From assembly GCA_944372445.1 (NCBI GenBank), contig CALVZE010000010.1:1-35389 (forward strand): a stretch of DNA of 35,389 nucleotides, given 5' to 3'. Positions within the stretch are counted from its first letter, which is position 1. Every line of letters begins with the position of its first letter. The stretch comes from an uncultured Clostridia bacterium. Lineage in GTDB: Bacteria > Bacillota > Clostridia > Christensenellales > UBA1242. The position numbers and the translations under genes are program-made. This document shows, piece by piece, positions 7,772-16,405 of the stretch. The notes beneath the pieces were generated by a model. It was not told where the DNA came from. It saw only the letters and a list, made by a program, of their open reading frames with translations, and ran no database searches.

Positions 7772-7786
7772 CCATTTTTTCAATAA

Positions 7787-8233
7787 TTAAATTTTTTCTT
7801 GTGAATTTTTTGCCTTCTGACGAGCTTCTTTATTTTTTGCTTTTAAAGCTTTATACTCTCTTGCAAGGTTATTGCGTTCTTTTCTTGTCGTTTCCACCAC
7901 CTCGCTCGCATGTTTCTCTCTTTTTACTAAATCATCAAGTTGTTCGCAAATCCCCTCTTTTACCTCGTTAAGTTCCATCCTCTCGAAGCGTAGATTTTCT
8001 GCTTCTTCTTGAAAAGATTTAATCTCTGAACAGCTTTCTGCAAAATCAATAAGTTCACTCACATTTGCAATACGGCTATTCAAAATTTGCAATTCCGACC
8101 TTAATGTAGATATTTTATTGCTCAACACTTCAGAACGCTTACAATACACAATGATTTTATTTCCCGCACGATTTATTTGATACCTTAATTCACCAAGGCG
8201 TTCCTCTACTCCTTCATTAACAAAATTTTCCAT
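7787..8233 (-). CDS. Coiled-coil hypothetical protein, 148 residues
   Basis: I do not recognise a family. Nearly the whole sequence has heptad-like spacing of Leu/Ile/Val among charged residues, for example VLSNKISTLRSELQILNSRI and a Lys/Arg-rich C-terminal helix (REYKALKAKNKEARQKAK), so it is likely an extended helical coiled coil. It has no membrane segment and no signal peptide. The ATG at 8233 (MENFVNEGVE) lies 6 nt after GAAGGAG and is preferred over the in-frame ATG five codons earlier. It has its own promoter and is followed by the rplJ promoter, so it appears monocistronic. Confidence 0.75.
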   Translation of the reverse strand: MENFVNEGVEERLGELRYQINRAGNKIIVYCKRSEVLSNKISTLRSELQILNSRIANVSELIDFAESCSEIKSFQEEAENLRFERMELNEVKEGICEQLDDLVKREKHASEVVETTRKERNNLAREYKALKAKNKEARQKAKNSQEKI

Positions 8234-8257
8234 AATACACTCCTTCAAAACAAGCGT

Positions 8258-8287
8258 ATTATATCACTTCCAACAAACAAAAGTCAA
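8258..8287 (-). promoter_or_regulatory. Promoter of the coiled-coil gene
   Basis: TTGACT (8282-8287) and TATAAT (8258-8263), 18 nt apart, lie just upstream of the GAAGGAG ribosome binding site of the 148-residue gene. Confidence 0.78.
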
Positions 8288-8296
8288 TACTAATTT

Positions 8297-8329
8297 TAAA
8301 AAAATAGAAAACGCACCAATTGGTGCGTT
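8297..8329 (-). terminator. Terminator of the ftsH transcript
   Basis: A 20-nt perfect palindrome (8310-8329, half-site AACGCACCAA) is followed on the minus strand by TTCTATTTTTTT. It lies 9 nt after the stop codon of the gene that follows ftsH. Confidence 0.85.
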
Positions 8330-8337
8330 GTTAAATT

Positions 8338-9042
8338 TTATTCATTGTCACTATTTGGATTGTAGTGGTCAAATATTTTGCTTGTGTCGGCTTTTACAGG
8401 TATTTCAATAACATATTGTCCTTCAAAATTTTTAAGTTCCTTTCCGTCCTCATCTAAATATCTGACAACCACATAGAAAGACGCCTCGCGAATCCCCTCT
8501 TCTTCGCTTAAAACCAAATACGCCTCATCAAAAGTAAATGGAACGGCGTTCAGATTTTTGGTGGAAGAATATATTTTGCCATTTTTATCTTTTATATTCT
8601 GCTCTTCAGCAAAGGCAAAATAAACATAACTGGTTTCATCTAAATCATTTTCAAAATCTGTAAATTTTTCTTTGCTTTCAATAGGATTAGCGCTTAACAA
8701 ACTGCCATTAAAGAGTGCAGAAAAATATGTTTGACTAAAAGCGTCATTTAGAATATTCATGAATTCGTTATAGTCCGCATTACTCTCGCCGTCAACAATA
8801 GGTGTCATCTCGCCCGTGCTTGTTCCGTTGACCGTCACATTTGCATTAAATGTGCTTTTCAGAAAACTCGGTTTCATATTGAGCGGTATAGAAGCTAGAC
8901 ATATAATTACCACCGCTAGCGCAAACACCACCGAGAGAAAAGCGATTATAAAAGCATTCTTTTTTTTCTTTTCTTTCATAAGCTTTTCTGTTTCTATCTT
9001 TGTATAAAGTTCGTCATTTAATTCATTCTTTACTTCTTCCAT
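8338..9042 (-). CDS. Membrane-anchored hypothetical protein co-transcribed with ftsH
   Basis: I do not recognise this 234-residue protein. It has a short acidic/basic cytoplasmic N-terminus ending in KEKKKKNA, one membrane helix (about 30-52, AFIIAFLSVVFALAVVIICL) and an extracytoplasmic domain of about 180 residues. The domain begins with a Thr/Asn-rich stretch and ends with beta-strand-like sequence (YVIEIPVKADTSKIFDHYN). Its start lies 2 nt after the ftsH stop codon, so the two genes are translationally coupled, and a terminator follows. The coupling suggests a substrate or accessory factor of the FtsH membrane protease, but that is inference only. Confidence 0.78.
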   Translation of the reverse strand: MEEVKNELNDELYTKIETEKLMKEKKKKNAFIIAFLSVVFALAVVIICLASIPLNMKPSFLKSTFNANVTVNGTSTGEMTPIVDGESNADYNEFMNILNDAFSQTYFSALFNGSLLSANPIESKEKFTDFENDLDETSYVYFAFAEEQNIKDKNGKIYSSTKNLNAVPFTFDEAYLVLSEEEGIREASFYVVVRYLDEDGKELKNFEGQYVIEIPVKADTSKIFDHYNPNSDNE

Positions 9043-9044
9043 AC

Positions 9045-11345
9045 TTACTCTTCATCCTTCTTATCGTCTTTTTTTACTGTGCGTTTTTTAGGAGATTCCA
9101 CCTTTCGTTCTGTTTTTTCTTCCTTCTTCACGCTAGTTTGTTTAGCCGTTTTTGCTGACTCTTCTTTGTTCTCATTTTTACTTTCAGTTTTAACGGTCTT
9201 TGCCTTAGGTTTTTCTTCAAGTTTTGGTTTTTCAGCAGTAGTAGTAATTTCTTTTTGCTTTTCAGCTTCCTTTTCCGCCTCAACACTCTTTTTGAAAGCC
9301 TCATATTCTTTCTTAACCATGTCAAGCTCTTCTTTTGTAATTATGCCTTGACTTACGAGTTTTTCGCCATCTGCAATCTTTGCCTCATAGGTTCTAATCT
9401 TCTCAAAACGGCTCTGCTCTAAGCGGAGTTTTGCCTCCTTCTCTTTTTGTTCCTTATCGCGCTGTTCCATGATTTTTACAATCTCTTCGGTCTTTTTACC
9501 AGCCATAATCATGTCGACTTCTTCTTTATAGATAGTTTCGCGTGCCATGAGGAGCTTTGCCATTTCATGAAGCAGCTCAATCTTTTCTGTCAAAATTTCT
9601 TTTGCGCGTTTGTAATTATCGTTAAGAATTGTCATTATTTCATCATCGGCAATGCCTGCAAGCTTTTCAGAGAAATTGTTTCGTGTCTGATAATCTCTGC
9701 CGATAAACACTTCGCCGTTTGAAGAAAGCGCTAAAAAGCCTAACTTTTTACTCATACCCCATTCATATACCATAGCACGCGCAAGCTTTGTCGCATGTTG
9801 TATATCAGATGAAGCACCGCTTGTTATGTTCTTAAAGATTAACTCTTCGGCAATGCGACCGCCCATGCTCATAGCAATGGTATCATTAGCCTTGCCTATG
9901 CTCATCATAAGGTCGTCATCGTTTGGTCTACTCATGGTGTAACCGCCAGCACTTCCGCGCGGAATGATGGAAACTTCTTGCACATCTTCGCAATATTTCA
10001 AACTCTTTGCAAGTATTGTGTGACCTGCTTCATGATAAGCGGTAAGTTTTCTTTCCTTTTCAGTGATAACACGACTCTTCTTTTGAGGTCCCATAACCAC
10101 CTTGTTAATACCCTCTGTTATATCTTCCATAGTTATCTTTGGTCTATTAGCGCGAGCCGCTAGAATAGCCGCCTCGTTGAGCATATTTTCAATATCGGCA
10201 CCTGTGAAGCCACTTGTTATTCTTGCTAGCACATTGAAGTCAACACTGTCGTCAATAGGTTTGTTTCTTGCATGAATTTTGAGTATACCCTCTCTTCCGC
10301 GAACATCTGGAACATGGACATAAATTTGCCTATCAAATCTACCCGGACGCATAAGTGCTGGATCAAGCACATCGCTTCTATTAGTAGCTGCAAGCACAAT
10401 AATGCCCTCGTTTGGTTCAAAGCCATCCATTTCAACAAGTAGTTGATTTAAGGTCTGTTCGCGTTCATCGTTGCCACCGCCGAGGCCTGCACCTCTCTGA
10501 CGACCAACTGCATCAATTTCGTCAATAAAGACGATACAAGGCTTGTTCTTCTTCGCTTGGTCGAACAAATCTCTCACTCTCGATGCACCGACGCCGACAA
10601 ACATCTCCACAAAGTCAGAACCACTTATTGATATAAATGGCACCTTGCTTTCACCCGCAACCGCGCGAGCAAGAAGGGTTTTGCCTGTTCCCGGTTGCCC
10701 TACAAGAAGCACACCCTTAGGTATTCTTGCGCCTAAATCGGTAAATTTTTTAGGATTTTTCAAAAATTCCACAATCTCTTGAAGTTCTTGCTTTTCTTCA
10801 TCCATGCCGGCAATATCAGCAAACTTCACCTTCGACATAGAATAAGATTTAACCTTGGTCTTGCCAAAACTCATAGCGCCCTTGTTTGCACCTGCAATCA
10901 TTCGATAAATCATCCAAATGACAAAGATAGCAAAGCAAATATAAAGGATAGGAATTATTATATCCCAAATATTAGTGCCAGCAGGCGCGTAACTATATGA
11001 CACACCGTTTGCCGTGCACAAATCCATCACTTCGTTAAATATCACGCCAGCGTTATCCACATAGAAATAATAATCAGAATAATCTGGCACTTGATTTACA
11101 TTATACTTGCTTCCAACGGTCAAAATATAACCCACACCATTTCTAATATAAACATACTGAGCTTTTTCTGAATTTTCGGCGACATCTTTATCGTCAGAAT
11201 TTTCAATTATTTCAAAGGCTCTATCTGTTGTGATAAGTTGACCATTATTGCCAAAATCAATAAACAAAAGGCAGAATAAAAGCACCACCACCAAAAAGAT
11301 GATGAGATATGATAGTTTAAATCCACCTTGTTTCTTTTCGTTCAT
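9045..11345 (-). CDS. ftsH: FtsH, ATP-dependent membrane zinc metalloprotease
   Basis: FtsH extracts and degrades membrane and regulatory proteins. Two membrane helices (about 12-30 and 127-148) flank an extracytoplasmic segment. Next come the AAA module with Walker A GQPGTGKT (216-223; Gln where GPPGTGKT is usual), Walker [10 protein letters not shown] (271-279) and the second-region RPGRFDRQ (333-340), then the protease domain with zinc site HEAGH (438-442) and [11 protein letters not shown] carrying the likely third metal ligand Asp. At 766 residues it is longer than the usual 610-660. The excess is a Lys/Glu-rich, low-complexity tail of roughly 150 residues with coiled-coil character. The ribosome binding site is AAAGGAG. 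A downstream membrane protein overlaps its expression unit. Confidence 0.97.
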   Translation of the reverse strand: MNEKKQGGFKLSYLIIFLVVVLLFCLLFIDFGNNGQLITTDRAFEIIENSDDKDVAENSEKAQYVYIRNGVGYILTVGSKYNVNQVPDYSDYYFYVDNAGVIFNEVMDLCTANGVSYSYAPAGTNIWDIIIPILYICFAIFVIWMIYRMIAGANKGAMSFGKTKVKSYSMSKVKFADIAGMDEEKQELQEIVEFLKNPKKFTDLGARIPKGVLLVGQPGTGKTLLARAVAGESKVPFISISGSDFVEMFVGVGASRVRDLFDQAKKNKPCIVFIDEIDAVGRQRGAGLGGGNDEREQTLNQLLVEMDGFEPNEGIIVLAATNRSDVLDPALMRPGRFDRQIYVHVPDVRGREGILKIHARNKPIDDSVDFNVLARITSGFTGADIENMLNEAAILAARANRPKITMEDITEGINKVVMGPQKKSRVITEKERKLTAYHEAGHTILAKSLKYCEDVQEVSIIPRGSAGGYTMSRPNDDDLMMSIGKANDTIAMSMGGRIAEELIFKNITSGASSDIQHATKLARAMVYEWGMSKKLGFLALSSNGEVFIGRDYQTRNNFSEKLAGIADDEIMTILNDNYKRAKEILTEKIELLHEMAKLLMARETIYKEEVDMIMAGKKTEEIVKIMEQRDKEQKEKEAKLRLEQSRFEKIRTYEAKIADGEKLVSQGIITKEELDMVKKEYEAFKKSVEAEKEAEKQKEITTTAEKPKLEEKPKAKTVKTESKNENKEESAKTAKQTSVKKEEKTERKVESPKKRTVKKDDKKDEE

Positions 11346-11501
11346 AAATTCTCCTTTAATTATCTATATGGAATTATGTTTAAATCATTCATATATTATA
11401 TGCCAACAATTCTTACTTATTTTAACACAAATTAAAAAATAACACAACAAAACAAGCATGAATTTCTAAAAATTATCTTTAAATTTTAGTTTTTATGTCG
11501 C

Positions 11502-12749
11502 CTACACAGAATAAATTTGAGGACTGACTTTAAAAATGACATAATTGAGAAAATCTTGCTCATCTTCTAATTTTGACATAAATTTCTTCGTTTCAGCAGG
11601 ATGAGAGTTGTTTAAAAGCGTATAGACTTTTAAAATATCGCACTTATTTTCCCTTAAAATGTTTATTGCGTCAGAAATAGATAGCTTTACTTTGCTTTCA
11701 AGAGCATCAATAGCCTCTTTTGAAATATTTTTTATGTCGATGTTCTCCTTAATCTCTAAATCTTCTTCCTTCGCTTCCAAAAGTTTTACATATAGTTTTA
11801 TCGACATATTGACAACAGGATGACCATTTATAAATTGTCCTTTTCGCCTGACGTCGATATTTTGAATATCAAAGGTCAGCCTTGCATTGTGAAAGACATC
11901 GTCTGAAAAATCATCAATAACTATTGTCCCTGATTTAAAAGAGCCTGTTGCTAAGTTTAGCTTTTGCATGTCGGTATTGTCTAAAAGCGCCACTTTGCTT
12001 GCGTCTTTACAAAGAATGCTCTTTCCGTCATTTAAAATGGTCTTTTGTGTCTCTTCACCATTATTTGTAGCAGTATCTCCGCTTCCACCGCTAGCCTCAC
12101 CAGAAGCGGAAACTGTCACCCCCTCATCAATATCTTCGCTTAAAGATATAAAAGAAACAAGTGAGCTTTTTGTTTTGGAATATAGCCCCTTATAAAAGGT
12201 TTCAAATGTGGATTCGGTTGAATAGATAAATTTGTTGTTAAAATCTATGATATCATCTACTTTTATCGAACTTTCAGTATCCATTTTCTGCACAGTTTCC
12301 AAAAAATCACTTGCTTTTGCGTCAGTGCAAATAACAGAGGTGGAAAGAGCAAGGCTTTTATTTCGCGTCAAATAATCCATTTCAACCGAAGCGTTTTCGG
12401 TAAAATACTCCTCATTTATAACCACGGTTTTAACATGATTTAAGCCAATTTCTCTGCCAAGATATAGTCCTGCGTAGTCTATTGCCTCTAAGACACTACT
12501 TCCGCTAGCTTTGATCACCTTGTATTTTTCAGCGAAATTTTGCTGAGCGACAGGCACGAAGGTTAAAAGCGAAACATCGACCTCATCATTAGCACCCTTA
12601 TCTAAGCCGATGGCTGTAACAATAGCAAATTCATCAACTTCCGCATCCTTGCCGAGCGCAGGCAGTCCATAGAAGACAATGATAAACAAAAACACCAAAA
12701 ACATAGGAACACGAAAAGCGTATGAGAGGTATTTTTTTAACTTTTTCAT
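11502..12749 (-). CDS. Spore germination receptor C subunit, Ger(x)C family, without a lipobox
   Basis: In Bacillus and Clostridium the C subunit of GerA-type germinant receptors is a lipoprotein on the outer face of the inner spore membrane. The family signature DEFAIVTAIGLDKG follows the N-terminal hydrophobic segment (about 14-30). Central and C-terminal regions with LARLTFDIQ and long helices match Ger(x)C proteins, and the 415 residues are slightly longer than usual. The normal lipobox cysteine (typically ..GCWD/E..) is missing: the equivalent stretch reads FYGLPALGKDAEVDEF, and the first cysteine occurs far downstream. The protein may therefore be anchored by an uncleaved helix. It starts immediately after the gerB-type gene, as the third gene of the operon. 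Confidence 0.88.
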   Translation of the reverse strand: MKKLKKYLSYAFRVPMFLVFLFIIVFYGLPALGKDAEVDEFAIVTAIGLDKGANDEVDVSLLTFVPVAQQNFAEKYKVIKASGSSVLEAIDYAGLYLGREIGLNHVKTVVINEEYFTENASVEMDYLTRNKSLALSTSVICTDAKASDFLETVQKMDTESSIKVDDIIDFNNKFIYSTESTFETFYKGLYSKTKSSLVSFISLSEDIDEGVTVSASGEASGGSGDTATNNGEETQKTILNDGKSILCKDASKVALLDNTDMQKLNLATGSFKSGTIVIDDFSDDVFHNARLTFDIQNIDVRRKGQFINGHPVVNMSIKLYVKLLEAKEEDLEIKENIDIKNISKEAIDALESKVKLSISDAINILRENKCDILKVYTLLNNSHPAETKKFMSKLEDEQDFLNYVIFKVSPQIYSV

Positions 12750-13823
12750 CTATCGCCTCCTCTTCAAAGCAAGAAAGACAATAGAGGTTATCGGCACCAG
12801 CACAAAGGAAATGAGAGAAAAGTAAGGCAAAATACTTTCAGCATAAAGAATTGTTCTTTCTAAATTCCTTACCAGAAGATAAACGACTATTAAAAAGAGA
12901 AAGTCAAAGGAGATTAAGGCGTAATTGAGACTAAGCTTTGGAAAAATCTCTTTAAAACTTATAGTAAAACTTTTTAAATATATCGACATTTGAAAATAGG
13001 TTAGAATTATAACTAATATGACCGCCACGGCGTCAATGCGTCCAAGTCCGCCATAATCTTTAATATTGCCCATTGTTTCAAAGATAGCATACGGATGCAT
13101 AAAAGAAGTGTAGGTATAAGAGAAATAGAACGCAACTGCAATTAAAAGGACAAAAATTATAGCAAGCCCTGCAAAAAAATATAGCTTTTTTCCGTCTCCC
13201 TTTTTGTATTCAATTTTGTCCATAAACACAAAAAGAAAGATAGCGTCACCAAAGGAAGAAATATGTTTAATTGTGGCAAGAAAAACTTTTAAAGGAGAAG
13301 ATTGGAAAAAAAGAGGAATATCATGCACGCTGATAAGAGAGGTCACAGTGCAGAAAATTAGCACAACTAAAATAATTGGAAATAAAGCCATTGCCGTTCT
13401 TCCTACGACGCGAGGAGAAGAGTAAGCTAGATAATTCATAATAGGCAGTAAGCAAATAATAAACAAAAAACTGTCACTATTCTTATAAATCAAATCTTTA
13501 AAGAAAATATAGGTAACATTATAGATTAAAATCAGTTTGCAAAAAAAGTATAGACAAAAAAGTATATAAAAAATTTTAAGCGTTATAACTCCTAATTTTT
13601 CTCTGATAAGTTGAGAGAAAGAAATGTGAGAATATTTTCTTTTTAAAAAAATAAATAGAGTTAGTAAGCCTATTTCTAACATAAAAGAAAATAGATAAGC
13701 AAACATGCCTTCAATATTAGCTAATCTATATAAAAGTGATGGCAAAAGCAAAATTTTGTTGGCAAAAATTATGATAAATAGACATATACCCGCTTGCCAA
13801 ATGTTCATCGTTTTATCTCTCAT
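12750..13823 (-). CDS. Spore germination receptor B subunit (GerB-type permease)
   Basis: B subunits of GerA-type receptors are APC-superfamily membrane proteins that bind the germinant, commonly an amino acid. The 357-residue protein is almost entirely hydrophobic, with about ten predicted membrane helices, and contains family-like stretches such as FQMSIYLKSFTISFKEIF and the C-terminal SFVLVPITSIVFLALKRRR. The ATG at 13823 overlaps the stop of the A subunit by 4 nt, and the C subunit begins one base after its stop, so all three are translationally coupled. Which germinant it senses cannot be read from the sequence. Confidence 0.92.
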   Translation of the reverse strand: MRDKTMNIWQAGICLFIIIFANKILLLPSLLYRLANIEGMFAYLFSFMLEIGLLTLFIFLKRKYSHISFSQLIREKLGVITLKIFYILFCLYFFCKLILIYNVTYIFFKDLIYKNSDSFLFIICLLPIMNYLAYSSPRVVGRTAMALFPIILVVLIFCTVTSLISVHDIPLFFQSSPLKVFLATIKHISSFGDAIFLFVFMDKIEYKKGDGKKLYFFAGLAIIFVLLIAVAFYFSYTYTSFMHPYAIFETMGNIKDYGGLGRIDAVAVILVIILTYFQMSIYLKSFTISFKEIFPKLSLNYALISFDFLFLIVVYLLVRNLERTILYAESILPYFSLISFVLVPITSIVFLALKRRR

Positions 13824-15241
13824 TTTTGCCTCCTTAAATTAGAGTTTTTAAAAGACTTAGGTCGCGTTTTCATGTCTTTAATTGAAACTCGAATAAAGCC
13901 ATCCTTATTATCACTAAGAATAAATGGAGAAAAAGGTGCAAGATATGGCGCGCCAAAGTTTTCTAAATTATTTAAGTATGCAATTATGTAAATAAGTCCG
14001 CCTATTAAGCCTAAAAGTCCGACCGATGCGCCGATTAAAAGGAAGACAAATTGCAAAACTGTAATCTGTGCCGATTGCTCTGGTATGGTGTAGAGCGCTA
14101 TCTTTGCAATAGCAACCACAATGACCGCTGGTGGAGAGATAAGCCCTGCCTTAACACCGGTATCGCCTAAAATTAGTGCGCCCACAACAGAAGTAGCAAG
14201 CCCTAGGTAGCTCGGAAGTCTTAAACTGACCTCGTATAATATTTGAAACAACAAGGAGATAAACAAAATTTCAATGAAGGGCGTGAAAGGTATCTGCTGA
14301 GTGGAGTCCGCTATCGTTATTAAATATTTTATTGGCAAAACATTATAGTGAAACAATTGAAGCGCAATGTATGTGCCTGGTCCAAGCAGTGCCAAGAAAA
14401 CACCAATCGCCCTAATGAAACGAAGAAGAGAAGCGTAGATATAGTTGGTGTAATAGTCGTTTGTGTTTTGCATTTCTTCTAATAAAACGAACGGCACCGT
14501 GAGAACCATAGGCGTGTTGTCGAGAAGTATCGCCACCCTGCCCTCTAAGAGTTTAGCAGAAACAATATCTGGCTTTTCGGTGTTGCCTATCTGCTTAAAC
14601 AGCGAATTAGGATGACTTATGAGGTATGGCATAAGATAATATGAGTCCACCACGCCGTCAATGTCAATAGCTTTAAGTTTTTTCTCCACCTCTTTGACCA
14701 CTTTTTTATCTGCCACGCCATGAAGATAGGCGATAACAATGGTCGTCTTTGTCTTTCTACCAACCGAAAAGTTTTTTAACACAAGGTCGGAAGAGAAAAA
14801 GCGTTTTCTTAAAAGACCGATATTTGTCTTTATGTCCTCAGTGAAGCCCTCACGCGGACCTTGAATAACCGGTGATGTTGGAGGCTCACTCGGCGCGCGT
14901 GTATTAAATTTTTGAATATCTACTGCCAAAATTTTATTTGAGGTATTGACAAAAATAACCACCGCACCCTTCATAATATTATCAATAATCTCTTCATCTT
15001 TTATCTCTTTGATGTCATTTGCCTGAATTAGTTTTTTAATTTCTTCAAAACTTAACTTCCCTTTGTATGAAGAGATAGGTTCATAAATTGCAGACGAAAA
15101 AATAAGATTGTCCGTAAAACTTTTAAGATAGATAAAGCCCACCGTCAGCTCATCTAAGTTAAGGACGCGGTCAGATATATCAAAAGAGTTGTGCATCTCT
15201 TTCTTCAAGTTTTTAATCTTTTTTTCGACATTTTCTATCAT
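13820..15241 (-). CDS. Spore germination receptor A subunit (GerA/SpoVAF family)
   Basis: This 473-residue protein has the two-part architecture of GerA subunits: an N-terminal soluble half (about 1-255) and a C-terminal half with around five membrane helices. Recognisable family blocks include DLVLKNFSVGRKTKTTIVIAY-like sequence, the segment VSAKLLEGRVAILLDNTPMVLTVP and the proline-containing GPGTYIALQLFHYNVLP. A-subunit homologues form ion channels that release cations when germinant binds. The ribosome binding site is AGAGGTGG. As first gene of the three-gene operon it sets the promoter, probably within 15242-15400. I looked for a forespore sigma-G promoter and found only a poorly spaced candidate. 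Confidence 0.93.
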   Translation of the reverse strand: MIENVEKKIKNLKKEMHNSFDISDRVLNLDELTVGFIYLKSFTDNLIFSSAIYEPISSYKGKLSFEEIKKLIQANDIKEIKDEEIIDNIMKGAVVIFVNTSNKILAVDIQKFNTRAPSEPPTSPVIQGPREGFTEDIKTNIGLLRKRFFSSDLVLKNFSVGRKTKTTIVIAYLHGVADKKVVKEVEKKLKAIDIDGVVDSYYLMPYLISHPNSLFKQIGNTEKPDIVSAKLLEGRVAILLDNTPMVLTVPFVLLEEMQNTNDYYTNYIYASLLRFIRAIGVFLALLGPGTYIALQLFHYNVLPIKYLITIADSTQQIPFTPFIEILFISLLFQILYEVSLRLPSYLGLATSVVGALILGDTGVKAGLISPPAVIVVAIAKIALYTIPEQSAQITVLQFVFLLIGASVGLLGLIGGLIYIIAYLNNLENFGAPYLAPFSPFILSDNKDGFIRVSIKDMKTRPKSFKNSNLRRQK

Positions 15242-15337
15242 ACCACCTCTTTTTTTGGTAGTATAATCAAAGATAAAAAAATTATTGCACCAGCAAGCAA
15301 TAAATATTATGATGTTTGAAAAAAGTGCGAATCATAT

Positions 15338-15395
15338 TCTGTCATGCTACCGCAAGGGAGCGAAGCGACCGCTGTCGAAACATCTCAGAAAATCA
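15338..15395. repeat. Degenerate intergenic repeat, second copy
   Basis: The sequence from CTGTCATGCTACCGCAAGG through GAGCGAAGCG and CTGTCGAAACATCTCAG resembles short intergenic repeats often seen in Firmicutes draft genomes (CTGTCAT...GTCGAA... type). A shorter related copy (CTGTCATCCTAAACCTGTCGAAAG) is at 2590-2613. Function is unknown; the region between the two genes otherwise shows only the terminator described next. Confidence 0.45.
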
Positions 15396-15427
15396 TGCCT
15401 ATTCTGTTGTGAAACTCACTTTATTCA

Positions 15428-15452
15428 TAAAAAACGTTAGCTATTTGCTAAC
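15428..15452 (-). terminator. Terminator of the FN3-like gene
   Basis: The minus strand reads GTTAGC, loop AAATA, GCTAAC, then G and six T, 33 nt after the stop codon of the 264-residue protein. The stem is short (6 bp, perhaps 7). Confidence 0.65.
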
Positions 15453-15484
15453 ATTTTTCTTTCTTAATACATGGTTGGTGTCTG

Positions 15485-16279
15485 TCATAATGTTATTGTC
15501 ATTAGTTCCGAGGTCGAAGAATAAAAACCCTCGCCACCTACGGCTACAACATACACTTGAAATGTGCCAGAGCCTTGAAGAGTGTAAGAAAGCGCATTCC
15601 CAACATTGATATCTTCTTGCGAAGTGTCTGGACGAGTAAGTTTTATTAGATAACTTTCTGCAAACATAACCTCTTTCCAGCTTATGACATTACCATTGAC
15701 TGTCACCTCAATCTTATCAAGCGGAGTGACCTTTGTCCACTCTAAGTAAGCAGAATAGTCGCCATTAGCACCATTTTCATTAATATATGCCACCTTAAAA
15801 CGAAACTCGTTTCCTGCATTTAAAAGTATGTCTTGTTCTGACAAGTTAAGTGCATTTTTGTCAGAATTAATTGCACCAATTTCCACATATTCGCCGTCTA
15901 TCAATGTCTCCACCACAAACTGATAATCGTGTTTTTCTTGATAGTCAGCAACTATATAAAGTTCACCCCCATAATTTTCAACGCGTAAATTCGTTGGAGA
16001 ACCCTCAATGTCTGGCGTCACAAAATAAAAACAAATGACACCCGTAATTATTGCAAGGACAGCAACAACAGCCAAAACACTGACTGCTGTCAACCATTTT
16101 TTGCGTTTTTTTTCGTTGTCTACCGAAGCTTTTTCTGAACTTTTTGCCTTTTCTTCTTTAAAGTTTTTCTTTTTTTTGCTTTTTTTTACAGCTTGCTTTG
16201 ATGTGTCAGGCTCTGAGCTTTCGGCAATAGTTGTATTTTCGGTATCATCCTCTATCTTTTCGACTTTTTCTTCTTTCAT
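15485..16279 (-). CDS. Membrane-anchored protein with fibronectin-III-like extracellular domain(s)
   Basis: A 264-residue protein with a long Lys/Glu/Ser-rich cytoplasmic N-terminus (1-62), one membrane helix (about 63-87, WLTAVSVLAVVAVLAIITGV), and an extracytoplasmic part of about 175 residues with two beta-sandwich-like repeats. The second repeat reads TVNGNVISWKEVMFAESYLI and FQVYVVAVGGEGFYSSTSE, a typical fibronectin type III pattern (ISW..V..A..Y...). The first repeat resembles it more weakly. No enzyme motif is seen; surface binding or an envelope role is plausible. It has no ribosome binding site: TATAAT lies 6 nt before the ATG, exactly as for scpA. It is a single gene divergent from the 164-residue membrane protein gene. 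Confidence 0.8.
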   Translation of the reverse strand: MKEEKVEKIEDDTENTTIAESSEPDTSKQAVKKSKKKKNFKEEKAKSSEKASVDNEKKRKKWLTAVSVLAVVAVLAIITGVICFYFVTPDIEGSPTNLRVENYGGELYIVADYQEKHDYQFVVETLIDGEYVEIGAINSDKNALNLSEQDILLNAGNEFRFKVAYINENGANGDYSAYLEWTKVTPLDKIEVTVNGNVISWKEVMFAESYLIKLTRPDTSQEDINVGNALSYTLQGSGTFQVYVVAVGGEGFYSSTSELMTITL

Positions 16280-16285
16280 ATTGAT

Positions 16286-16315
16286 ATTATAATAAAAAAT
16301 TTATGAATTTTGCAA
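16286..16315 (-). promoter_or_regulatory. Promoter of the FN3-like gene, predicted leaderless
   Basis: TTGCAA (16310-16315), 18 nt, TATAAT (16286-16291), 6 nt, ATG at 16279. Boxes and both spacings are identical to the scpA promoter at 1154-1183. No Shine-Dalgarno sequence occurs between the -10 and the ATG. Confidence 0.7.
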
Positions 16316-16353
16316 ATAAAAAACAAAATTTATAGAAATATTAAATTTGAATA

Positions 16354-16382
16354 TTGACAATTTGAAAAATGTGTGATAAAAT
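16354..16382 (+). promoter_or_regulatory. Promoter of the 164-residue membrane protein gene
   Basis: TTGACA (16354-16359) and TAAAAT (16377-16382) are 17 nt apart, upstream of the TTGGAGG ribosome binding site. Confidence 0.82.
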
Positions 16383-16405
16383 ATAGTCATAAGTTGGAGG
16401 TTATT

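Noticed and set aside
15305..15345. Forespore sigma-G promoter for the ger operon
   Set aside because: GAATA and CATCATA are present on the minus strand but 20 nt apart instead of 18, so the match is not convincing.
15316..15609. 97-codon plus-strand ORF between the ger operon and the FN3-like gene
   Set aside because: It covers a repeat relic and a terminator hairpin and runs into the FN3-like gene on the other strand; no ribosome binding site.
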